A stretch of DNA of 12,516 bases from Sulfotelmatobacter sp049792875 (GTDB lineage: Bacteria; Acidobacteriota; Terriglobia; Terriglobales; Acidobacteriaceae): the NCBI GenBank assembly GCA_049792875.1, contig JBARBI010000369.1, forward strand, positions 1 through 12,516, in the 5' to 3' direction. Below the pieces are notes generated by a model. It did not search any database, had not been told where the DNA came from, and saw only the letters and a list, made by a program, of their open reading frames with translations. Made by a program: the position numbers and the translations under genes. Positions 6,750 to 12,516 of the stretch are shown here, piece by piece. How positions within the stretch are numbered: position 1 is the stretch's first letter; every line of letters begins with the position of its first letter.

Positions 6750-7898
6750 TCACCCGATGTGCCGCAATCCGTCGACAATGTTGACCTGAGAAGCAGTGTA
6801 GGAAGGCACGGCCGCGCTCAGCAGTCCAACCAAACCGGACGTCAACATCGCAACGATCCAAATTCCGAAGGTCACCTTCATAGGGAAAAAACTGAAAAAC
6901 TGAGGAGAGTGAGTCAGTCCATACACCATCATCCAGCCTAGTCCCACGCCGAGCAGGCCTCCGAACAGCGAGAGCGCCACGGCTTCACTCACAAACAATC
7001 CCAGCACACTGCGCCGGGTGAAGCCCAGCGTCTTCAGAACCGCGACTTCGCGGGTCCGTTCGCGGATCGACATCGCCATGGTGTTGGCCGATACCAGCAG
7101 CGTCGCAAAAACCACCGCGGAACAGATGCTTAGGATGAATGCCTTCACATTGCCCATCATGGCCACGAACTCGAGGCCGAAGGCTTTTTCGCTTTCTGTC
7201 TTGGTGGGCTGTGGTGAGTTGCGAAATGTGTCATCCACCGCGCTGGCAATGTTGCTCACATCTGCGGGAGAAGCTGCCAGGATGCTGAAGGTGCCAGCTC
7301 GCCCCTTGAAGAAATCCACGGCCTCTTCCACATATTTCGCGTTGAAGTACACCGACTTGTTGTCCGGGTTCGTGTGGTAAATGCCGCGCACGATCAGTTC
7401 AAGATTGACGGGGTAGATGGTCCCCTGCAGAACAATGCGGTCGCCCAGTTTCCATCCATACTTCGTGGCCAGGGAATCGTTCACAATGACGCCCTGCCGG
7501 TCGCGCTGCCAGGCGGTAGCTTGGTCCGCGGGCATCTCGAGGTCCCGATACACTTTGAAGAATTCCTCGGGGTCGGTGCCGAATTGTGCGAAGAAATTTT
7601 CCGGCTTCTGGTCCTTATAGATCCCGCCAAACCACGAGATCGGAACCACGGCCACAACCCCGGGAACGGCACGGATCTTTTCACGGTAAAAGCCGGGTAG
7701 GTTAAACGTGAGAGAAACACGATGCCGCACCACCAGCCTCTCGGCGGATTCGGCGCTCCCCTGATCCAGATAGAAGGCCCGCCAGATCGTCATCATCAGG
7801 GTGAGCAGGAGCAAAGAGAAAGCGATGCTCAACACCGTCAGAGTGCTGCGGCGCTTGTTGCGGAACGCGTTCTTGGTGACAAACCGGGTTAACGTCAT
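6750..7898 (-). CDS. ABC transporter permease, FtsX family (first gene of the operon)
   Basis: This 382-residue FtsX-type permease has transmembrane helices near 18-38, 252-274, 300-325 and 342-365. A large periplasmic domain (about 45-250) lies between helices 1 and 2. The coupling loop RTREVAVLKTLGFTRRS (281-297) is the ATPase contact. The ATG at 7898 is preceded by GGAG eight bases away, a convincing ribosome binding site. It is the promoter-proximal gene of a five-gene operon and overlaps or nearly abuts the next gene, its close paralogue. The periplasmic domains of the two share blocks such as LATKYGW and YFNAKY, and differ mainly near residues 200-225. The substrate is unknown; the presence of a fusion protein argues for export across the periplasm. 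Confidence 0.94.
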   Translation of the reverse strand: MTLTRFVTKNAFRNKRRSTLTVLSIAFSLLLLTLMMTIWRAFYLDQGSAESAERLVVRHRVSLTFNLPGFYREKIRAVPGVVAVVPISWFGGIYKDQKPENFFAQFGTDPEEFFKVYRDLEMPADQATAWQRDRQGVIVNDSLATKYGWKLGDRIVLQGTIYPVNLELIVRGIYHTNPDNKSVYFNAKYVEEAVDFFKGRAGTFSILAASPADVSNIASAVDDTFRNSPQPTKTESEKAFGLEFVAMMGNVKAFILSICSAVVFATLLVSANTMAMSIRERTREVAVLKTLGFTRRSVLGLFVSEAVALSLFGGLLGVGLGWMMVYGLTHSPQFFSFFPMKVTFGIWIVAMLTSGLVGLLSAAVPSYTASQVNIVDGLRHIG

Positions 7899-8033
7899 CG
7901 GCTTACTCCAGAGGGAACCGGGAACCGGGCGCAGGAGGCAAGCATGTCCCAGCCCACCAAGAATAGTCGAAGTACCGCGATTCCGACAACCGGCCGGATT
8001 CGACCTTTTCCACGCTCAAGTTCCACGAACCCA

Positions 8034-8062
8034 CTCATATTTATGTTCTATCTTTCCGTCAA
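8034..8062 (-). promoter_or_regulatory. Sigma70-type promoter of the ABC operon
   Basis: Read on the minus strand, TTGACG (8062-8057) matches the -35 consensus at five of six bases. After a 17-base AT-rich spacer comes TATGAG (8039-8034), four of six for -10. Transcription would start near 8027, about 130 bases before the first permease ATG. No better promoter is seen between the DinB gene and 7898. Assigned by consensus and spacing only. Confidence 0.55.
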
Positions 8063-8083
8063 CCTGGCCCACCAGTGGAGATC

Positions 8084-8110
8084 GTCATCAGGGTGAGATG
8101 ACAAATGTCA
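8084..8110 (-). promoter_or_regulatory. Palindromic operator upstream of the ABC operon promoter
   Basis: TGACAAATGTCA (8099-8110) is a near-complete palindrome of TGACA/TGTCA with a 2-base centre. It overlaps a second inverted repeat, GTCATC (8084-8089) / GATGAC (8097-8102). On the minus strand a partial copy of the site (TGACGATCTCCA) begins 23 bases downstream of the first, about two helical turns. The site lies roughly 40 bases upstream of the -35 element, which suits an activator. The TGACA-NN-TGTCA form recalls sites of NarL/FixJ-type response regulators such as DesR; this is an inference, and no regulator gene adjoins it. Confidence 0.45.
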
Positions 8111-8249
8111 CACCAGGCTACACATAACATTTACAACCGCCGTCGCGACAATAAAGTTACGCAGCAAATCCGCGTCTTTGAGGATGGCGTCCCGCAACGC
8201 AGACCGCGGCCGCCGTGTACTGAGTCGAAGCGCCCCTCATCCAGCGCCC

Positions 8250-8729
8250 TCAGATCGCCGGAACCGATGCCTCATTGAGCCGCAGATAGACCGTCAACTG
8301 TCCCCGATGGTGCGCGAGGTGGTTGAACACAGAGTCGGCAATCATCACGTGCCGCGGACTCTCGCTAGCCACGTGGCCGCCAACCACAAACCTCCAGGGC
8401 GTCAACAGATGTTCTTCGGTAGTGTTTTGCAGCGCCGCTCGAGCCTCGGCGACAGCGCCATCGAGAGCGGACACCAATTCGGCGCGGGTGCGCCACTCCA
8501 GAGGTTTGAACTTTGCGGCCCCAGGCGACTTGAGATCCAATTCGTCCTGCTTCACCATCATCGCGACCCACGACGGCATGGTCGCCACCAGCGAAGCCAG
8601 AGAGCCGAGCGGCATCGACTTTGGATGCGGCTTCCAGTCATTGTGACCTTCCGGTACACGCTGCAGGGCGCCGCGCGTGCCGGCGGCTTCCCGTTCCAGT
8701 TCTGCAAGCAATAGATCTGCGAGTTTCAT
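8250..8729 (-). CDS. DinB-family four-helix-bundle protein
   Basis: This 159-residue protein belongs to the DinB/YfiT-like superfamily of metal-binding four-helix bundles, small cytoplasmic proteins, some of which act as thiol-dependent transferases. The diagnostic C-terminal helix HLAHHRGQLTVYLRL is present, with His137, His140 and His141. The KSMPLGSLASLVATMPSW block (38-54) is also family-typical, but Leu47 stands where many relatives have the first metal-ligand His. The protein stops at VPAI, slightly short of the usual ending of the family. ATG 8729 has GGAGAG eight bases upstream. It is transcribed away from the WYL regulator at 8844, a common pairing, with 114 bases between them that carry the probable shared operator. 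The substrate is unknown. Confidence 0.9.
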   Translation of the reverse strand: MKLADLLLAELEREAAGTRGALQRVPEGHNDWKPHPKSMPLGSLASLVATMPSWVAMMVKQDELDLKSPGAAKFKPLEWRTRAELVSALDGAVAEARAALQNTTEEHLLTPWRFVVGGHVASESPRHVMIADSVFNHLAHHRGQLTVYLRLNEASVPAI

Positions 8730-8811
8730 AGCGTCTTCTCTCCGTGCGATTCGTTTTCAGCGTCGGTCAAATCCCAGGCCCGAATCGACATCCGGAACCG
8801 TATCAGGCATT

Positions 8812-8837
8812 GAGGACAGATTCAGTCCTCGATCTGT
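8812..8837. promoter_or_regulatory. Two interlocked inverted repeats, probable WYL-regulator operator
   Basis: GAGGAC (8812-8817) and GTCCTC (8825-8830) form a perfect inverted repeat with a 7-base spacer. ACAGAT (8816-8821) and ATCTGT (8832-8837) form a second perfect repeat with a 10-base spacer, offset by about half a helical turn. The site ends 6 bases before the regulator's ATG at 8844, so binding would block initiation or ribosome access and give autoregulation. It lies in the divergent intergenic region and may also affect the DinB gene at 8729. Confidence 0.5.
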
Positions 8838-8843
8838 GGCACA

Positions 8844-9806
8844 ATGAAAATCATGTTGCAAACCTCAGCGCGGCTGCTCCGGCTTTTGTCTCTTTTTCAA
8901 GCGCAGCGCTACTGGTCCGGAGCCGATCTCTCCCAGCGGCTCGAGGTCACGGGGCGGACCCTGAGGCGCGATGTCGATCGACTGCGCAGCTTGGGCTATC
9001 CGGTGCATTCGACCTCGGGAACCGCGGGTGGATACCAGTTGGGTGCCGGTGCGACTCTACCGCCTCTTCTGCTCGACGATGATGAAGCGGTGGCGGTGGC
9101 TCTCGGGCTGCGAACCTCCGCCAGCGGCGGCGTGACCGGGATCGAGGAGGCGTCGGTGCGGGCGCTTCTGAAACTCGAGCAGGTGCTGCCACCGCGCTTA
9201 CGCCATCGAGTCGCCGCCCTGCATTCCTTCATCGTGCCCATGGCTCGTGGAGGACCAACCGTGGATGCGGAGCGCTTGTCGGCCATTGCCGGCGCATGCC
9301 GTGATCATGAAGGAATCCGATTCAACTACCACAACCGCTCCGGCGCGCCCAGCGCCCGCATCGTGGAGCCGCACCGGGTGGTCCACACCGGATATCGCTG
9401 GTATCTGGTGGCCTGGGACCTCGGCCGCAAAGACTGGCGCACGTTTCGCGTAGACCGGATTGAGGGCAGGCTGAAGACCTCAACGCGGTTCAAACCGCGC
9501 AAACCGCCCGAGGGAGATTTTGCGGCCTTTGTGGCCAAGTCCTTGTCGTATGTGGCCTACCCCTACCGCGCTCGGGTAACCTTGCGCGCCCCCGCCGAAG
9601 TGGTTTCCAAGCGCATCCCACCTTCGGCTGGAGTGCTGGAAGCGATTGACGAAAGCTCCTGCACCCTGCACACGGGCGCTCACTCTCTGGAGGGAATCAC
9701 CATCCACCTGTCGCTGCTGGGCGTCGACTTCCAGGTACACGAACCCCCGGAACTCATCGACTACATCCGCCGACTGGCGAACCGTATGGGGCAAGCCGTG
9801 GGCTAG
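8844..9806 (+). CDS. HTH-WYL transcriptional regulator (YafY/DeoR-like)
   Basis: This 320-residue cytoplasmic regulator has an N-terminal winged helix-turn-helix (about 8-60), where R-L-E-V-T-G-R-T-L-R-R-D-V-D-R-L is the recognition region. The WYL domain (about 141-212) contains GYRWYLVAWD (183-192) and the conserved FRVDRI (201-206). The C-terminal WCX-like extension (about 240-315) has the terminal E-x-P-P-E-L-I-D-Y-I-R-R-L-A. WYL domains sense small ligands or nucleic acids and switch DNA binding. The start is ATG 8844; ATG 8853 is a possible alternative, and neither has a strong ribosome binding site. It is divergent from the DinB-family gene, and overlapping inverted repeats just before its start suggest autoregulation. 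The effector is unknown. Confidence 0.92.
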   Translation: MKIMLQTSARLLRLLSLFQAQRYWSGADLSQRLEVTGRTLRRDVDRLRSLGYPVHSTSGTAGGYQLGAGATLPPLLLDDDEAVAVALGLRTSASGGVTGIEEASVRALLKLEQVLPPRLRHRVAALHSFIVPMARGGPTVDAERLSAIAGACRDHEGIRFNYHNRSGAPSARIVEPHRVVHTGYRWYLVAWDLGRKDWRTFRVDRIEGRLKTSTRFKPRKPPEGDFAAFVAKSLSYVAYPYRARVTLRAPAEVVSKRIPPSAGVLEAIDESSCTLHTGAHSLEGITIHLSLLGVDFQVHEPPELIDYIRRLANRMGQAVG

Positions 9807-9921
9807 CCGTGGGGCGGGCGGCCGAACGATTGCACGGGGTCACCTGCTTACCTTGGTAACTCGAAGGTTGGCACGAGCAGGGATATCCTAACCCTACCCA
9901 TTCCCCTGGGTCTCCGCCGGC

Positions 9922-9952
9922 CGAGCTTTGTCGTATCGCCGTGAAAAGCTCG
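9922..9952 (+). promoter_or_regulatory. Perfect 8-bp inverted repeat before the pseudokinase gene
   Basis: CGAGCTTT (9922-9929) and AAAGCTCG (9945-9952) are perfectly complementary with a 15-base spacer. The repeat ends 27 bases before the ATG at 9980 and is not followed by a T-run, so it is not a standard terminator of the WYL gene. It could be an mRNA hairpin in the leader or a binding site for a dimeric regulator. The rest of 9807-9979 shows nothing else that I can support. Confidence 0.35.
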
Positions 9953-9979
9953 CGACGGAATGGAGATGGGAAAAAGAAA

Positions 9980-12516
9980 ATGTCTACGAAAATCGGCCAC
10001 TTCGAAATCCTGAGTGAACTGGCGAAATCGCCTACGGGCGCGGTCTACAAAGCCAACGATTCCGAGAGCGGGCAGACGGTTGCTCTCAAGGCCATCCAGT
10101 TGAGCGCGTTCGGTGAGAACGCGGCAGGGCTTACACAAGCATTGCTGGCCGAGGCTGAGAGCACCAAAGTCTTGAGCAGCCCCAACATCACCAATGTGTT
10201 TGGTGCGGGTGAAATTGAGGGGCAGTTCTGCGCCGCGATGGAATACATCCAGGGCAACAGCATTGCCACGATGCTGGCGCGCAAAGAAGGATTTTCGATC
10301 TGGGATCTTCTCGATATCGGACGGCAGCTGTGCAGCGGCCTCGATCACGCGAAGTCGCACAACATTGTTCACTACAGCCTGGAACCGGCCAAGATTATGT
10401 GCGGCTGGGACGGCACCGTCAAGATTCTGGGCTATGGTGTCTCCAGCGTCGGCAACTTCGTACACAGTGTTGCCGAAGGAGTTCCGTCGATCCTGCACTA
10501 CATGTCGCCGGAGCAGGTTCTGGGCCAGGAAACCGACAGCCGGTCGAATCTGTTCAGTCTCGGTGCGATGTTCTATGAAATGGTGACCGAGCGGAAGGCC
10601 TTCGATCGTGAAGACGCAGAATCCTTGCGCCAAAGCATTCTGGACAGCACACCCGTAGCACCACTCCACGTGAATCCGAAGGTGCATCCTCTTCTGAGCG
10701 ACCTCATCATGAAGGCGCTGGCGAAGGATCCTGGCCAGCGCTATCAGAGTGGCCGCGAACTGCTGGACGATCTCGAGAAGTGCAAAGAGTCGAAGCCGGC
10801 GGCATCCAAGAAGCCGGAAGCGCCGAAGAGTCCTGCGGTTCCTAACAAGGCGGCCCCGGCGGCACAAGCAAAGTCTGTAGCGCCTGCCGGAGGCAAGCCT
10901 GCGGCAACACCGTCGAAGCCAGCAGCATCTGCAGTGGCGCGCCCTTCGCGTCCTGCCGCTGTACCGGCGGCGAGCGCGCCCGTCCGGCCTACGGCCTTGG
11001 CCCAGCCAGTTTCCAAGCTTGCCGTGCCCAAAGCGGCGGCGGCTGCCGCCGGAGCCGGAAGCAGCGGCTCGAGTCCGGTTTCCCCTGAGGTTCCAGAGAT
11101 CGATCTGTCGAACCAGTTCATCCCACCGTCCGCGCAGCCGACGATGGACGCACCGGAGCAGCCGTCCGAGTCCATGTCTTCGGCAGTTGTCGACGAGCCC
11201 CTGGTCGAAACGTTCGAGCCACAGGTCGCTGAGGACGGTCCAAAGATCGCAGTCGATCCCATGATGGCCGAGGGGGGAAAGGGGAGCAGCAGCGGCACGA
11301 GTTTCTCGGAGATCTCTGAACTGCCGCCGCTTAAAGAAGTCTATGTTGCGCCGCCTCCCCCTCCGCCGTCCCACTTTGAGCCGGCGCGGTCCGCCGCGCC
11401 GACGGCCACGATGTTCCAGGGCGGTCTGAAGGCCGAGGAGAAGCCTAAGGTCCAGCCTCGCGAAGTTGCTGAGAAGGCGATCAAGGAGATCAAGAATGTT
11501 CCGCCGAAGCTGATGATGTATGCTCTGGGCGGAGCCGCCGCGCTCATCCTGATCATCGGCATAGGGGTTACCCTCTACGTTCACAGTCTGAACAGCGACG
11601 ACGACTCCAGCGCCGGCCGTGCCCCCGCCTCCGTCGAAACTCCTGCACAGCCAGAGGCCAGCCAGCCTGCGCCGAAGAAGGCGCCCGCTCCTGTCGTTGC
11701 TCAACCCATCGAGACCCAGCCTGCCGCGGCTCCTGAGCCCGAAGCTCCGGTGGCTCAGCCCGTGACACATTCAAAAGCGCGAAATGAGAAGAAGAAGGCA
11801 CCGACGCCTGCCCCAATCATTCCCGGTCAGTTGGCCATTGACTCGACACCGCAGGGCGCGCAAGTTCAGGTGGATGGCAGGAGTGACCCGAGTTGGGTCA
11901 CGCCGTTTGCGCTAACCAATCTTCAGCCTGGCCAGCATTCCGTTACGGTCAGCAAGGCGGGCTATTCCACCGACACGCGCACGGTGGCAGTGACTTCGGG
12001 AATCCGGGCGACCGCCGTAGTCCACCTGGCGCAGTTGATGGCCACGCTGGTGGTGAAGAGTGATCCACCCGGGGCCAACATCTATGTGGACGGCCGCGAC
12101 ATGGGCACGAAAACGCCGGCCCAGGTAAGCGTGGATAAGGGGCAGCACGTGGTTCTCGTCCGCATGTCGGGATATATTGACGAAACCATGAACGCGCAGT
12201 TTGTGCTCGGGCAGACGTTCAACTTCTCTCCGACGCTGCGCTCGCTCGGCAACGCCGACAACATTAAGACCGTAGGCAAGATGTCGAAACTGTTCGGCGG
12301 CAAGGGCGGACAGCCAGGTCAGGCGACGGTCAGCATCCATACGCAGCCCAAAGGCGCCCAAATCGCGATCAACCAGCACATGCTCGAAAAGAACTCGCCG
12401 GTGGATGTGATGCTGGATCCAGGCAACTACGTGATCGACATCACGCTGAGCGGGTATGCGACGGTGCACAAGGTCATCACAGCCGACAAGGGCGGCAAGG
12501 TGGTGGTGGACGAAGC
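9980..12516 (+). CDS. Transmembrane Ser/Thr pseudokinase with C-terminal PEGA domains, 3' end outside window
   Basis: The frame is open from ATG 9980 to the window end, 845 codons without a stop; GGGA at 9968-9971 can serve as ribosome binding site. Residues 6-265 have the bacterial Ser/Thr kinase fold: Y-K-A (23-25), VALK Lys37, SPNI (67-70), MEYI, MSPEQ (175-179), LFSLGAMFYEM (191-201) and KDPGQRYQSG (249-258). The catalytic machinery is gone. The P-loop is LAKSPTGAV, lacking two of three glycines. HRDLKPxN reads HYSLEPAK (131-138), with Asp, Lys and Asn all replaced. DFG reads GYG (151-153), and the conserved Asp of subdomain IX is Asn190. An Ala/Pro/Lys-rich linker (266-510) leads to one transmembrane helix (512-534). 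After a second Pro/Ala-rich linker come PEGA domains at about 616-683, 688-752 and from 782 on, each with P-x-G-A and a late S/K-x-G-Y motif. Predicted topology: kinase-like domain inside, PEGA region outside. It probably acts as a scaffold or nucleotide-sensing receptor, not an enzyme; partners are unknown. Confidence 0.9.
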   Translation, partial: MSTKIGHFEILSELAKSPTGAVYKANDSESGQTVALKAIQLSAFGENAAGLTQALLAEAESTKVLSSPNITNVFGAGEIEGQFCAAMEYIQGNSIATMLARKEGFSIWDLLDIGRQLCSGLDHAKSHNIVHYSLEPAKIMCGWDGTVKILGYGVSSVGNFVHSVAEGVPSILHYMSPEQVLGQETDSRSNLFSLGAMFYEMVTERKAFDREDAESLRQSILDSTPVAPLHVNPKVHPLLSDLIMKALAKDPGQRYQSGRELLDDLEKCKESKPAASKKPEAPKSPAVPNKAAPAAQAKSVAPAGGKPAATPSKPAASAVARPSRPAAVPAASAPVRPTALAQPVSKLAVPKAAAAAAGAGSSGSSPVSPEVPEIDLSNQFIPPSAQPTMDAPEQPSESMSSAVVDEPLVETFEPQVAEDGPKIAVDPMMAEGGKGSSSGTSFSEISELPPLKEVYVAPPPPPPSHFEPARSAAPTATMFQGGLKAEEKPKVQPREVAEKAIKEIKNVPPKLMMYALGGAAALILIIGIGVTLYVHSLNSDDDSSAGRAPASVETPAQPEASQPAPKKAPAPVVAQPIETQPAAAPEPEAPVAQPVTHSKARNEKKKAPTPAPIIPGQLAIDSTPQGAQVQVDGRSDPSWVTPFALTNLQPGQHSVTVSKAGYSTDTRTVAVTSGIRATAVVHLAQLMATLVVKSDPPGANIYVDGRDMGTKTPAQVSVDKGQHVVLVRMSGYIDETMNAQFVLGQTFNFSPTLRSLGNADNIKTVGKMSKLFGGKGGQPGQATVSIHTQPKGAQIAINQHMLEKNSPVDVMLDPGNYVIDITLSGYATVHKVITADKGGKVVVDE

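Larger units (their letters stand above)
7899..8249. other. Intergenic region holding the ABC operon promoter
   Basis: This 351-base stretch between the DinB gene and the ABC operon holds no convincing gene. On the minus strand it carries the promoter (8034-8062) and operator-like palindromes (8084-8110) described separately. The remaining part, 7899-8026, would be an approximately 130-base untranslated leader. The 8120-8249 part, next to the DinB stop codon, shows a GC-rich stretch (GCGGCCGC) but no clear terminator. Confidence 0.6.

Noticed and set aside
6746..6778. Alternative start of the second permease at ATG 6778
   Set aside because: It would overlap the upstream gene by 29 bases and add residues absent in the paralogue, whereas ATG 6745 has a ribosome binding site and matching N-terminus.
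9848..11770. 640-codon open frame on the minus strand across the kinase-like gene
   Set aside because: It is antisense to the kinase/PEGA coding frame. Its translation is Arg/Leu/Gly-rich with no domain, and it arises from GC-biased third positions of the Ala/Pro-rich plus-strand gene.
9980..12516. Active Ser/Thr protein kinase
   Set aside because: The general fold matches, but HRD and DFG aspartates, the catalytic-loop Lys and the metal-binding Asn are all substituted, so an active-kinase call is not supported.

Overview
The window looks like chromosomal DNA of a GC-rich, diderm, soil-type bacterium, most likely an acidobacterium. This is inferred from family content and gene style: a LecA-like/LssY_C secreted protein, a coiled-coil plus winged-helix protein, an FtsX-type ABC operon, a DinB/WYL pair and a kinase-like PEGA membrane protein. 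No rRNA or other marker gene is present, so the assignment is provisional. I see no tRNA, CRISPR array, insertion sequence or phage gene.

Layout. (1) 1-1244 (+): 3' part of an exported protein joining a PA-IL/LecA-like beta-sandwich to an LssY C-terminal domain. (2) 1245-1631: a 387-base gap whose second half is packed with inverted repeats and forms the leader of the next gene. (3) 1632-2153 (+): a 173-residue coiled-coil/winged-helix protein, closed by a hairpin terminator at 2171-2203 that separates it from a convergent operon. (4) 7898 down to 2213 (-): a five-gene ABC export operon in the order FtsX permease, FtsX permease (its tandem paralogue), a third divergent FtsX/MacB permease, HlyD/MacA-like membrane fusion protein, and LolD/MacB-type ATPase. 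Gene junctions are tight (4, 15, 79 and -4 bases); the 79-base gap carries a perfect GC-rich palindrome. A good promoter (8034-8062) preceded by a palindromic operator (8084-8110) lies upstream. (5) 8250-8729 (-) and 8844-9806 (+): a DinB-family protein and a divergent HTH-WYL regulator sharing a 114-base intergenic region with two interlocked inverted repeats. (6) 9980 to the window end (+): a very long membrane protein with an N-terminal Ser/Thr kinase fold, a 245-residue Ala/Pro-rich linker, one transmembrane helix and at least three PEGA domains outside the cytoplasm.

The most notable item is the last gene. Its kinase domain keeps the fold signature and the ATP-anchoring Lys, but the catalytic Asp (HRD to HYS), the following Lys, the metal-binding Asn, and the DFG Asp (DFG to GYG) are all replaced, and two of three glycines of the P-loop are lost. 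It is therefore predicted to be a transmembrane pseudokinase with an extracytoplasmic PEGA region. It is easily missed because the frame stays open past the window edge and a 640-codon open frame lies antisense to it.

The five ABC genes should act as one tripartite pump or lipoprotein/lipid extraction machine: ATPase plus permeases in the inner membrane and the fusion protein in the periplasm. No outer-membrane TolC-like channel is in the window. The WYL regulator probably controls itself and the DinB gene.
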